This document shows, piece after piece, positions 12,190 to 23,559 of a stretch of 64,000 bases of DNA (position 1 is its first letter; each line of letters starts with the position of its first letter). The position numbers and the translations under genes are program-made. The notes beneath the pieces are model-generated. The model was not told where the DNA came from. It did no database searches and worked only from the letters and a program-made list of their open reading frames with translations. The DNA comes from Atherix ibis (lineage: Eukaryota; Arthropoda; Insecta; Diptera; Athericidae). The stretch is taken from NCBI GenBank assembly GCA_958298945.1, contig OY282607.1:81371868-81435867 (forward strand), given 5' to 3'.

Positions 12190-12930
12190 TATTGGGTTGT
12201 CCGGAAAGTAATTGCGTTTTAAAAAAAATAAAAATGAAAGACGATTTTTTTATAGTGAATTAATATTTTATTCAATTAAATATTGTTCAGTCTGATCCAA
12301 TACCATTTGCCATCTTTCTGGAGTAGCATGCTTCCACGCTCATAAATTTTTTGTTCTTTGCTGGCAAAAAACTGATCCAACGTCATTTTCTTGGCGTTTG
12401 AGAAGCAAATCACAAACGTTAATGCGACGGCACAAATTTTTTTCCGTAAGAAGATGAGAAACCCATATGTCGAGCTTTAAGATAAAACCTAAGAGTTTCA
12501 AATGATCATGAACGGTCGAATTGGATAAATTTAATCTCTCAGCGATCTCACGAGTTGTAATTCGCAGGTTTACATCAATTAATGTCTTAATTGTGTTTTC
12601 ATCAGCTTCAACTGGCCTTCCAGAACGTGGTGCATCTTGAGAATAAAAATTGCCAGATCGAAATTTTGTAAACCAGTTTTGCCACTAGCGCTCACTTAAC
12701 ACATATTCTCCATATACATCGGATAATTTTTTTTTTGCTTGAACAGTATTTTTATCTTTTCTATAGTAAAAAAGTAAAATATGCCGAAAATGCTATTTTT
12801 CACTTTTCATATTTAAAATAGTATCAAACAAAAACTACTGTGCAGAATCATTCGAAAGCAAGCCTATGTCAGTTGTCAAAATAAGTCCTCTGTTGGGAAA
12901 CAACAAAATTACTTTCCGAACAAACCAATA
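12190..12930 (-). mobile_element. Mariner element with both termini and an internal deletion (741 bases)
   Basis: Flanked by TA dinucleotides. The left end begins TTGGGTTGTCCGGAAAGTAA and the right end is its near-perfect reverse complement. On the minus strand the N-terminal helix-turn-helix region of a mariner transposase is readable (SGRPVEADENTIKTLIDVN, TTREIAERLNLSNSTVH), and also the C-terminal end (ATPERWQMVLDQTEQYLIE). The whole catalytic core between about 12350 and 12430 is deleted and stops and frameshifts are present, so it is non-autonomous. The same right terminus recurs alone at 14545-14602. Confidence 0.85.
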
Positions 12931-13010
12931 CAATATAAAAAAAATATGCTACGCTGAATAAATAATATTCAGTAGATGCTCAAACGTATAAAACATTACG
13001 TTCTGACTTA

Positions 13011-14260
13011 TAAAGGGTTTTCGAATAAGAGTGATATGATTTCTTTTTTTAAAAAAACATACTAATTGTTAAGGAAATTCAAATGTTTTTATTTAATGTA
13101 AAGTACAATCGATACAATTGAGTTCTGAATAAAACGGCCTCCACGACTTCTTTTGCAGGAACGAATTCGATGAACCCAATTTTCGAGCACTTTTTCCACT
13201 AAATCAAGTCATACACAATTTCATGAATAGCACGTTCAATATTGACTTCTAAAGCTTGAAGAGAGTCTGGTTTATTGCTAAAGACTAATGACTTCAAATA
13301 ACCCTACAAGGAATAGTCTAATCGTGTTAATTCACAACATCTTGGAGGCCATTCAATGTCACAATTTCTTGAAATAATCGAATCTCCAAACTTTTCTCAC
13401 AATAATTCGGTTGTTGCACGTGCTGTGTGGCACATAGCCCCGTCTTGTTGGAACCACAGATGTTGTCAAGATCAACTTCTTCCAATATCGGCCATAAAAA
13501 GTTGGTTATCATGGATCCATATCGCTCTTCATTGACAGTAACGGTGTTACTAGCTTCATTTCGAAAGAAGTACGGACCGATGATCCCACCAGACCAAAAA
13601 CCACACCAAACTGTCAATTTAGGTGAATGTAATGGGTGTTCATGAATAATTGGTGGATTTTCTTCGCACCAGAAATCGACAGTTTTGTTTATTTACCGCA
13701 CCACTCAGACGAAAGTGGGCCTCATCGGAGAAGATGATTTTCTTAAAAAAATCGTTATCGTTTTCAAGACGATGGTCCAATGGCTTCAGTTCTTGAGTAA
13801 TAACAATTTTATACGGATGCAAGCCCAAACCCTTTCTCAAAATCCTCCAGGTTGTGGTTTGAGACAGTTCCAATTCTTGAGAACGTCTTGGAATCGACAA
13901 ATTGCGGTCTTCAGCAACACTTGCCTGAACGGCAGCAATATTTTTATTACTTCGACCGGTTCTTTGTCTTATTGGCACTTGAACATTACGTAAAGAAAAT
14001 GTACGCTCGAAATTTTTAACAATTCGACGAATAGCGAGCACAGTTGGACGATTATTACGACCATAAAATGGCAAAAGCGCACGAAAAATTGCAATTGGAG
14101 AACGATTACTTTGATAATAAAATTAAATAATTTTTAAACGTTTTTCTTGCGTATATCTCCGCATTACAGAATACAATAAAAAAAAAGACAGATCATGACA
14201 TATTACAAATGGCCGAAACGTCACTTAGAAATCATATCACTCTTATTGGAAAACCCTGTA
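13011..14260 (-). mobile_element. DD41D-type mariner element with both termini
   Basis: The termini are inverted: the left starts AGGGTTTTCGAATAAGAG and the right, read inward, CAGGGTTTTCCAATAAGAG, both next to TA. The minus strand carries a nearly full transposase: N-terminal DNA-binding part (PFYGRNNRPTVLAIR, QLELS-like ELELSQTTTWRIL), first catalytic motif IIFSDEAHF, then VNKQNCRF, TVWCGFWSGGIIGPYFF and DGAMCHTA, and finally WPPRCCELTRLDY. Counting from the second aspartate to that of RLDY gives 41 intervening residues, the spacing known for rosa-type mariners. A two-base insertion before DGAMCHTA, an in-frame stop after TELL and a deletion before the first catalytic motif kill it. Confidence 0.85.
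13130..14090 (-). pseudogene. DD41D mariner transposase pseudogene
   Basis: This is the decayed transposase inside the 13.0-14.3 kb element. It would catalyse cut-and-paste transposition in the nucleus. The frame is broken at about 13650-13690 (shift after VNKQNCRF), near 13455 (two extra bases) and by stops near 13400 and 13315. The C-terminal end reads FVPAKEVVEAVLFRTQLY. Compared with the sister copy at 22.4 kb it keeps the DNA-binding domain but has lost about 15 residues just upstream of ENDNDFFKKIIFSDEAHF. Confidence 0.8.
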
Positions 14261-14269
14261 TTGGAGCCT

Positions 14270-14480
14270 TGCCGAAACTTAGAGTCCTGCAAAAGGCATT
14301 TAGATCTAAACATCAATATTATATACTTCAAAGTAGTTTTTTTGGGAAGTTATACATTGGCAGATGCATTTTCTCCACTCTTCTCAGCAGTTACACGCTT
14401 TCGAATGTTATCGACTGTGCAAAGAGAACGTCCTTTTAGGAGTTTTTATTTATTTTGGGTAAGAAAAAAAAATCACAAGG
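14270..14480 (-). mobile_element. Mariner C-terminal fragment
   Basis: The minus strand reads LLKGRSLCTVDNIRKRVTAE, then LPKKTTLKYIIL, resembling the HLKGRRF..TVENI and YFEGDNID end of mariner transposases. The segment YLPKGTTLKGITLMI at 49.85 kb is its closest relative in the window. Heavily decayed. Confidence 0.5.
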
Positions 14481-14544
14481 ACTGAAATCATATAAATACG
14501 GAAGTTAAGGATCGAAGGAAACTGTAAAGTTGGTTGTGAAAAAA

Positions 14545-14602
14545 TACAATTAAGTCCTCTGTTGGGAAACAACGAAATTACTTTCCGGACAACCCAATAG
14601 AA
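14545..14602 (-). repeat. Solo terminal inverted repeat of the 12.2 kb mariner family
   Basis: AAGTCCTCTGTTGGGAAACA followed by ACGAAATTACTTTCCGGACAACCCAATA matches the right end of the 12190-12930 element almost base for base. No matching left end of its own is seen, so the second element was either truncated or interrupted by the 13.0 kb insertion. Confidence 0.8.
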
Positions 14603-16149
14603 TATGGGTTCAATATGTACTCGAAAAAAATGTATATAAAATAAATAAAATCATCTAAAAGCAACGCCTTTTTCGGTTTTCAATCTCCTACTTATAATTC
14701 TTACGTAAAGAATTATTAAATAATTGTTTCTATTTCAAAAATTTCACCTTTTTTGTTGTTTTTCATTCGAAAAAAAACCCTTAAAAAAAAAAACAAGGAC
14801 ACAAATTGTTTTATAAAAAACATTATTTATTGAAAGGATTCGTTTTCATAGAAACCTTTGCAAATATAAAATAATTAAACAGAGAACATGAAAAGGCTTT
14901 GATTATTTTGAGGAACTTTTTCGAATAAATGGTAAACATTAAGAAAAGAAAGGTAATAAAAGAAAAAAAGGACGAAAATACTAGGAAAATTGTTCCTATT
15001 TGATATTTTCTGTATTGGTTTTTATTGTATTTTTTTTTTTCAAATTGTAATTTCAATAATAAATTTATTTTGGTATTTATCAATATCAAAATAACATAAA
15101 TGTTTTATTGAAATTACAATTTGTATACAAGCATACATGAGTACTTACTTAAGTTACACAAATATTCCCTGCTTAGAGTCCTTTATTTCCGCTTCCTTCT
15201 CATCTCTAAATTTTTTCTAATTCTGTGTACCATGTTTTATTTATTCATTTTTCTTTTAATATTATTTTTATATCCTTTATCCACCCATTTTATTGCTACG
15301 AAATTTTCGCAAATATTTATTCAAAATAGAATGATTATACGACAAATAACTTGTAATCAATGTAAAAATTTTCATATATTATGGACACCCACACGCATGT
15401 ATATGTATGTATAAATTTGTACATACATAGAAATTTAAGAACAGAAAGAATACATATCAGTGAAGGGGTTTTTTTCTTATTTGATTTATTATTTTCCTTC
15501 ATTCATTCATTTATTTATTTTAAAAACAAATCCTTCTTCGAAATCACAACCACCAACCCCTCCGACAAAATTTCCTATTTTGCTAAATAAATAAATAGAA
15601 AATTATATTTACGAGAAACCTTAAATAGAGAAAAGGTTTTTTTTTTGGTTGAACTGAATAAAAATGTTATTGCAGAAATAAAGGTTAACCAATTATATAA
15701 GTGTAAATAGAAGTAAAAATATAATTGATAAAAGAATGCTCTGTAAATAGGAAATCGTAGATAAAAACGGAAATTCTTTTATTTATCTATGTACGTACTC
15801 TTAAATACAGTAAACAATCTTTGATCTAGTGTGTGCAATTGGTCCAAATACTGTTTAAACTTTTGAATATTTTATATTTTGTTATAAAAACTGGTAAGGT
15901 CCCAATGGTGAACTAGTAAAGAAATGAGTCCTTCTACCCTTATGAGAAAAATTACTCCTTCTATTCTCGAATATGGAAATAGCAATGCCATTGCTTATTT
16001 TTGTTGCCCCAAAAACATGAGATCAAAAGAACATCAAATTATACCATCAAAAGTAAATATATTCAAATGTTAGCTACTATTTTTGTTGTTGCCATTTTTG
16101 AGAAGTATAAAATATTTACCATTTTGGAAACGTGACCAATTTTAGCTTT
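14603..16149. other. AT-rich intergenic sequence
   Basis: Low-complexity A/T with several 70-100 codon frames rich in Phe, Leu, Ile and Tyr. These are expected by chance in such sequence and show no family motif. Confidence 0.5.
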
Positions 16150-16480
16150 TTTATGGTACGTTTAAAAAATCGAAGGGTGCAGAAATTCGAAATTTGGTAA
16201 TATGAATTGTCCTCCAAGATCGTGCAATTTGACACCGGTATGAAAGATTATCTTTACGCAGAGCTTTCTTACACCAGTACTGCCCGAAATGTATGAAAAA
16301 ATCATGCACTTTACGAAGCTCAAACTGAGAATATTTATCTCATTTTAAATAGTCTCGTTGGTTAGAATCGCGACTTGCGGACACAATTGCACCTTGCGAA
16401 TAGTAACTTCAACTCGAAAAGTTCAAGAAATTCATCTTCACAATTACGCCGAGTAAAGAAATGTCATCTCACCAATTTTG
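16150..16480 (+). mobile_element. Mariner C-terminal remnant, strongly decayed
   Basis: Near 16200 it reads FEIW then a segment corresponding to WPPRSCDLTP, and then VLPEMYEKIMHF, the equivalent of EIPAEMLERV, the conserved C-terminal part of DD41D-type transposases. Only traces remain. Confidence 0.4.
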
Positions 16481-16489
16481 GCTGCCCGT

Positions 16490-17720
16490 CTAATATGCTG
16501 ATTGTGACATTTGTTTGACGTCAGACATTTTTTGATTCCTAAGCCAAGTCGTCAGCCACTGTCTTCCTTAGCCAAGTCGTCAGCCATGGCACGAATATCC
16601 TGTAAATAAAGCAATAAGGCTTAATAGAACATTTAACAAAAAGACCACTGCTAATATAGTAATATAACTCAAATTTAAATTTAAATTATTATAAAGAACT
16701 AATGGTAAAAATACCACCTGTAAATACGTCAAACTCGGGTATGGCTGACTGGATGACGGCTGACTTCTGGCTTCTGACTGACCCTTGATTGGTTTATCAC
16801 AAATTTGAAATTGTCAGCCACGTTCGCTAATGCCAGAATTGGGACAGATTTCATAGACCGCCTAATAGAACCTTTTAAAAGATACACGCTTTAGTCAAAA
16901 ATAACTTATTAAACAAATTGTGACATTTGGCTGACGTCAGACATATGTTGATTCGTCAGCCAAGTCGTCAGCCACTGTCACACGTCAGCCATGGCACGAA
17001 TATCATGTAAAATAAGCAATGACGCTTGATAGAACATTTGACAAAAATACTGCCGCTAATATAATTCAAATTTAAATTGAAATTAGTAAAGAACCAATGG
17101 TGAAAAGACTATCCGTAAATACTGGATGAAGGCTGACTTCTGACTGACCCTTGATTGTTTTACCACAAATTTGAAATTGTCAGCCACGTTCGCTAATCGT
17201 CTAATAGTCTGATTTTTGTGTCACTTTGCCATAATTAAGACAAATTTGATAGACCGCCTAATAGAACCTTTTAAAAGATACACGCTTTAGTCAAAAATAA
17301 CTTAATAAACAAATTGTGACATTTGGCTGACGTCAGACATATGTTGATTCGTCAGCCAAGTCATCAGCCACTGTCTCACCTCAGACATGGCACAAATATC
17401 ATGTAAAATAAGCAATAACGCTTGAGATAACATTTGACAAAAATACCGCTGCTAATATAATACAAATTTAAATTGAAATTATTATAAAGAACCAATGGTG
17501 AAAAGACTATCTGTAAATACTGGATGACGGTTGACTTCTAGCTTCTGACCGTTTATTGTTTTCACCACAAATTTGAAATTGTCAGCCACGTTCGCTAATC
17601 GTCTAATTGTCTGATTTTTGCGTCACTTTGACAGAATTGGGGCGGATTTCATAGACCGTCTAATAGAAACTTTTAATAGATATAAGCTTTAGTCAAAAAA
17701 AACTTATTAAACAAATTCTA
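16490..17720. repeat. Three tandem copies of a ~400-base repeat
   Basis: The string GACGTCAGACAT recurs at 16517, 16933 and 17329, giving unit lengths of 416 and 396 bases; a fourth partial unit ends near 17720. Each unit contains several GTCAGCCA words, the pair GACATTTGGCTGACGTCAG and CACGCTTTAGTCAAAAATAA, and a TAGACCGCCTAATAGAACC block. No coding potential. Units differ by short indels, so the duplication is not recent. Confidence 0.9.
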
Positions 17721-19259
17721 ACAAATTTTAATTATAGATAACATGTTTAAAATCAATATTAGAATACCGTTTGTGTAATTTTGTACGACACTGTTTGTAC
17801 CTTTTTTTTTGGTTTTCAAATTTTCGTCATATTTATTTAAATTTTCGTTTTTGGCATTTGAATTTTTTTTCTCCTTGTTTATTTCCTTTTTCTTGTATCG
17901 TTTTATATTTTACCATAATAAAAAAATCCTTGTTTGAAAAAAAAATCCGAACGAGAAGTTAGATAACAGAGCCAACGTAACATTGATAACATTACATATA
18001 AGTTTATTAAAAAGAAGAAAGAAAAATTATCGAAAAATTGAAGTATTCTTTTACCAATAAATAATTTTTACTTTTATTTTTATTTATATATTCACAAAAA
18101 AAAACAAACAAAAATAATTGTTGTTTTTGTTGAATGTTATATGATAAAATTGAACATTTTTGCGTAGGTTGCAAATAAAAATAAGAATATTTTCATAAAT
18201 GTAAAAGTAAAGAAAACATGTTTTCAGAATATGTGTTTTTTTTTGCATCATTCTAAATTGAAATAAAAATAAATGCACTATAAGTGGGTGAAATTTAAAA
18301 AATAAAATAAAGTAAACACAAAAAAAACCGGAGTGGTGGATGCTAATTCGAAATATTGAAGGGAACTTTTCAAAATGATGTACTCCATCCAGTCCTAAGG
18401 ATTGATAACAAATGTAGGCGGACATATTGAACATTTTCCATATTAACAATTACTCAGAAAATGTAAAAATATATATTTTTTTAAAAAGAAACTGTTTTTA
18501 CTTATATACAAAAAAAAAACAATAATAAAAATTGGACTTTATTTTTAAACAAATTGATTTTTCTAATACATTTTTGTGCTTTAATCTTTATTACGTTTTA
18601 TTATATTAATTTGTATTTTTTTAAAATTATATTTAGATTTTATTTTTTTACGATAATTTGTTATTTTTTCCTTAAAATTAAATATAAATATTTAAGAAAA
18701 GTTTAAAGAAAAGATTTTAAAAAACAAAATAAAAAATTGACCAAAATTTCGAAAAAAAAATATTTTCTTTTTATATTTTTTTTATATTTAAAAAACGTTA
18801 GATGCAAAATTAGACACAAATTTCGAAAAAAAAATAATTAAGAAAATTAGGTAAAATATTGGACAAAATTTCGAAAAAAAAGGTTTTTAAATTAAGATTA
18901 AAAATAAAAAAATTCAAAATTACACATAGGAAGAAAAAATAAAGAAAAATAAAAAACTATATAAAAATTTGAATCTATCAAAACATTCATTAAAATAATG
19001 TTTTAACAAAAGCTTCTCAAAAAAAAGCTTCTAAAAAAAAAGATTTTTAAAATCAGATAAAAGGTTGAATAAAATTGCTAAAAAAAAAAAAAAATATGAG
19101 CAAAATTTGTAAAAAAAAAAAATTGATTTTAAATTAGATAAAAAATTGTATAAAATTGCTAGAAAAAGATTTGAAAAGTAATATAAAAAATTTATTAATG
19201 TTCCTTAAAAAAATTCTTTAAAAGTTAGCAAAATTTAAAAAAAAAATATTTTTAAAATT
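17721..19259. other. Low-complexity A/T-rich tract
   Basis: Rich in A runs such as AAATTTCGAAAAAAAA. Rightwards it grades into the 182-base satellite, and short motifs (AAAATTGGACAAAATTTC) already appear from about 18720. A 121-codon frame on the minus strand (18084-18449) is hydrophobic and has no recognised motif. Confidence 0.5.
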
Positions 19260-20290
19260 TTATATAAAAAAGACCCAAAACCTGTAGAAAGAAAGATTTT
19301 AAAAAATTATATAAAACATTGTATAAAATTCCTTAAAAAGAGGTCTTTTATAAATAAGATAAAAAATTGAACAAAAAAAAAAGTTTTAGCAATTTTCAGT
19401 TAGATAAAAAAACTAACAAAAATTTAAAAAAATTCCTAATATTATATAAAACATTGTATAAAAGTTTCTTAGAAGAGTTATTTTATAAATAAGATAAAAA
19501 ATTGGACAAAACTTCTAAAAATAACAAAAAATTTTAGAAATTAGATAAAAACAAAGTAAAATTTCTTTAAAAAAATTTCAACTAAATTAAAAAATGGACA
19601 AAAATTTAAAAAATTTCTTAAAATTATGTAAAACATTATATAAAATTTTCTTAAGAAGAGGTATTTTATAAATAAGATAAAAAATTGGACAAAATTCTAA
19701 AAATAACAAAAAAATTTAGAAATTAGATAAAAATAAAGTAAAATTTCGTAAAAAAAATTTCAGTTAGATAAAAAAATTAACAAAAATTTAAAAAAATTCT
19801 TAAAATTATATAAAACATTGTATAAAATTTTCTTAAGAAGAGTTATTTTATAAATAAGATAAAAAATTGGACAAAATTTCTAAAAATAAAAAAAGATTTT
19901 AGCAATTACATAAAAATAAAGTAAAATTTCTTTAAAAAAATTTCAATTAAATAAAAAAATGAAGAAAAATTTAAAAAATTTCTTAAAATTATGTAAAACA
20001 TTATATAAAATTTTCTTAAGAAAAGGTTTTTTATAAATAAGATAAAAAATTGAACAAAAAAAAAAGATTTTAGAAATTAGATAAAAATAAAGTAAAATTT
20101 CTTTAAAAAAATTTTAATTAGATAAAAAAATGAACAAAAATTTAAAAAATTTCCTAAAATATATAAAACATTGTATAAAATTCCTTAAGAAGAGGTCTTT
20201 TATAAATAAGATAAAAAAAATTTCAATTAGATAAAAAAATAAACAAAAATAAAAAAAACTTAAAATTATGTGAAAAAAATTTCCTTAAAA
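19260..20290. repeat. AT-rich satellite of ~182 bases, about six units
   Basis: The word TAAATAAGATAAAAAA recurs at 19351, 19486, 19669, 19851, 20034 and 20203, with spacings of 135, 183, 182, 183 and 169 bases. Each unit orders the same sub-blocks: ATTATGTAAAACATTGTATA, TTCTTAAGAAGAGGT, TAAATAAGATAAAAAATTGG, then ATAAAGTAAAATTTC. Confidence 0.85.
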
Positions 20291-21690
20291 ATTCGATTAA
20301 AAATGCTCACTCTCCTCGGTATGATAATTGTTTGCTTGGAAAAGGTGGACTTCTTAAAATTGACTAACGACCTTGGAGACTAGATTGAACCGTTAATAAT
20401 TAATTCTAATGATTTCCATCATACGTGTATAATAATAAATTAGAATATTTTTATAGGAATTCCATTTTGGTTTTTATTAATTTATCTCTTTTCGAATTAT
20501 ATTGTAGTAAAATTTCCAATTTATTCTACCATACAAATCAGCACATATAATTCCACTTTAGAGTTCTTTTAACTTTATTTAAAGAGTTTTTACCAAAAAT
20601 TTGCATTTTATTTTTTTTTCTCTCTTATAATTTTGTATTATTTTGTTTTTTTTTTACCACTTTGGTTTTAAGATTGTGTAACGGAAATTTTGCAATCTTC
20701 TTAAAAATTTCGCCATTCTGATTAGCATACCTATAACACACACACACACTAAAAAATCAACGTTTCTTCAGAAAAATATTCAAAAAAATGTGCATAAATT
20801 TATTGATTTATGTTAATTTCAATAAAGAAATAACCACACTCTATCATTTTCAAATAAATTGATTCCATATTGACATGGAAATTATGATAAAAACAGAATC
20901 CTCTCTTTAGTATATGTATTTGTACCATTAACCGGAGAAAAGAAGATGAACAGAAACGACCTTTCCTTATCAATTTACTATCTCCTCAAAAAAAAAGATA
21001 ATGTGATCTACAAATTTAGATTTTTCTCCATAAAATTTTTTTTTCCATAGTTGCCAATATCAAATTCCTTTGAAAACATCATTTGAATTTGTGGTTATTG
21101 AGGAATTAAATTTGAATTAATATCGATCATGTGAAAGTAAGCAGATGTGTTTTTATTCAAATAGTCAAAAGGGTTAACGGGAAGGTGAAATTCGATTTGA
21201 GAATTTTTATTTCAGCTCAACGAATATGCAAACAAATTATCATATTTGGCATCGTTCATTCACTTTTTGGTTATTTAATGGATAAGAGAAAAAATTTTTT
21301 TATTTAAACAAAATTTATATAGATAAAAAAAAGAGTTGTTTTTTTGAGTAGAGAAAAATTATTAAAACGAGAAAACGGAAAAATTATTTAAACGAGATAC
21401 TGAAAATTTGGAAAGCCTTTTCTAATTAAAAATAATATTAAAAGAAGTCTTTCTTATTATCTAAGCCGGTGCTATCGATTTATGGCGTTGTTATTGCAAA
21501 TTCTGGCAACATCGCCAATTCAAAATCGGATAGTATTTATTGATTATTTTTGTATTTATTTTGCAAAATATGTATTGGTTAAATTTTATATTGTTTTATT
21601 TTTAATTTCGAATAGTCACGAGGTGTAGCAGAAAAGTAATGATAGCGATCTGGTAACACTGTATAATCTACAAGGGCTAATTGTTTCCAA
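20291..21690. other. AT-rich intergenic sequence
   Basis: No coding signal. A short CA run (ACACACACACAC) lies near 20738. The rest is low- to medium-complexity A/T. Confidence 0.5.
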
Positions 21691-22215
21691 CCCTTTTATT
21701 GTTCGCTCTTAGTGCGAGAGGTCGGGTCGTCCGGAATGCCTTCTGAAAGTATTTTAGTTTTGTAAAAAAATGAATTAATTCGTGTATCGGAGGTGGAATA
21801 AATCGTTTTTCGAAAAACTTGGTGTCCAAAAGGAAGTCCTTTTATCGGTTCCAGAAAGTAGTGGGTCGCATATTTATCGAAAAGATCAAAAAAATTGTAG
21901 AGGATACGATTATTGAAGAGCTTATTGTTTTCTTGAAAAAGTCGAAACCTAATTACTCTGTCAAAAATCTCATTCGCAACCCTCTTAGACGCCGACATAT
22001 TCGCAACCCTCTTAGACCTGGTCGCATTCTAAAAATACTTACTGGTCGTCACCGTGGAACTGTTAAAAAGTATTGAAATCTGTACTTCTATTAGTGACAG
22101 GTCCTTTAAATGTCAATGCCTGACCTCTTCACCGAATCTCTCAACGTTATGTGATCACATGTCAAACGCGGGTCAATTTGAGTAACTATGAAGTGACAGT
22201 TCATATAGCACTAAA
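21690..22215 (+). pseudogene. RpL6: Processed pseudogene of ribosomal protein L6 (eL6)
   Basis: The + strand reads, in order, GGINRFSKNLVSKRKSFYRF (compare GIGRYSKSAMYSRRAMYK of eL6), then LRPGRILKILTGRHRGTVKK (compare TPGTILIILTGRHRGKRVV), then after a frameshift LKSVLLLVTGPLNVNA and HRISQRYVITCQTRVNLSNY. These are consecutive conserved blocks of large-subunit protein eL6, here without introns. A stop follows KKY in the first frame, a second stop interrupts NA*PLHRISQ, and an 18-base direct repeat (ATTCGCAACCCTCTTAGA) is duplicated just before LRPGRIL. The ends are lost. It is a dead retrocopy; the functional gene must be elsewhere. Confidence 0.8.
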
Positions 22216-22417
22216 ATGTAGTTGGTGGCTACCTAAAAAAAATATTTTCATCTAATGAGAAGCGCATAATTGATCAATTAGCTTGAAGAAGCAAAAGATA
22301 TTGTCGAAATCTGTGAAAATTGAGACTGCTTGGGGTAAATCAGATTCAAAATAATTGTGCAACAGTAGAAAATAAAAAATAATAATGGCCCAGTAAAAAA
22401 GATTCTATAAGATGATA
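22216..22417. other. Spacer
   Basis: Unremarkable A/T-rich sequence between the RpL6 retrocopy and the next transposon. Confidence 0.4.
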
Positions 22418-23325
22418 TATAGGGTTTTCCAATAAGAGTGATATGATTTCTAAGTGACGTTTCGGCCATTTGTAATATGTCATGATTTGTCTTTTTTTTC
22501 ATTGTATTTAGTAATGTTTACAATTTCATCATGGAGATATATACGCAAGAACAACGTTTAAAAATTATTCAATTTTATTATCAAAATAATCGTTCTCCAA
22601 TTGCAACTTTTCGTGCGCTCACTTCCATCTGAGTGGTGCGGCAAATAAACAAAACTGTCGATTCTATTACGAAGAAAATCCACAAATTATTCATGAACAC
22701 CCATTACATTCACCTAAATTGACAGTTTGGTGTGGTTTTTGGTCTAGTGGAATCATCGGTCCGTAGTTCTTTCGAAATGAAGCTGGTAACACCGTTACTG
22801 TCAATGGAGAGCGGTATAGATCGATGATAACCAACTTTTTATGGCCGAAATTGGAAGAAGTTGATCTTGACAATATCTGGTTCCAACAAGACGGGGCTAC
22901 GTGCCACACAGCATGTGCAATAATCGAATTGCTTTGGAAATTCGATTATTTCAAGAAATTGTGACATTGAATGGCCTCCAAGAAGTTATGATTTAACACC
23001 ATTAGACTATTTCTTGTGGGGTTATTTGAAGTCATTGGTCTTTAGCAATAAACCAGACTCTCTTCAAGCTTTAGAAGTCAATATTGAAAGTGCTATTCAT
23101 GACATTGTGTACGACTTGATTTAGTGGAAAAAGTGCTCGAAAATTCGGTTCATCGAATTCGTTCCTGCAAAAGAAGTCGTGGAGGCCATTTGAATGACGT
23201 TTTATTCAGAACTCAATTGTATCGATTGTACTTCACATTAAATAAAAAACATTTGAATTTCCTTAACAATTGGTGTGTTTTAAAAAAAAAAAGAAATCAT
23301 ATCACTCTTATTCGAAAACCCTTTA
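22418..23325 (+). mobile_element. DD41D-type mariner element, internally deleted (908 bases)
   Basis: Same family as the 13.0 kb element, opposite orientation, with matching TA-flanked ends (AGGGTTTTCCAATAAGAG at left, its complement at right). It starts MEIYTQEQRLKIIQFYYQNN and then jumps from FRALTS straight into HLSGAANKQNCRFYYEENP, so about 120 residues with the DNA-binding domain and first catalytic motif are gone. The rest follows the family (GPxFFRNEAGNTVTVN, WFQQDGATCHTA, WPPRSYDLTPLDYFLWGYL) with two short frameshifts. Its deletion is distinct from that in the 13.0 kb copy. Confidence 0.85.
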
Positions 23326-23559
23326 TTATATTAGACAGAAATCTCTATTTAAAAAGGATTTCGAATAGACATTCCGTTTTTTTTGCTTATATTATTAAAA
23401 AAAAAAATAGGAAATTTTTCGCAAGCATACCTTTTTTTTGTATTTGCTTATAGAATCTTAAAATAGAAAATTATGTTCCACGTCTAATAGAAAATTATTG
23501 TCCATAAATCATTATCTTAACAAGAAAACAATTTACTTTTAAGAAATAAGAGGTATTGC

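Noticed and set aside
18084..18449. A 121-codon minus-strand frame, hydrophobic, that might be a membrane protein.
   Set aside because: Composition follows the A/T bias (Phe, Ile, Tyr, Asn, Lys). No splice or start context and no family motif.
20738..20750. A short CA run as a microsatellite of note.
   Set aside because: Only about six dinucleotides; not informative.
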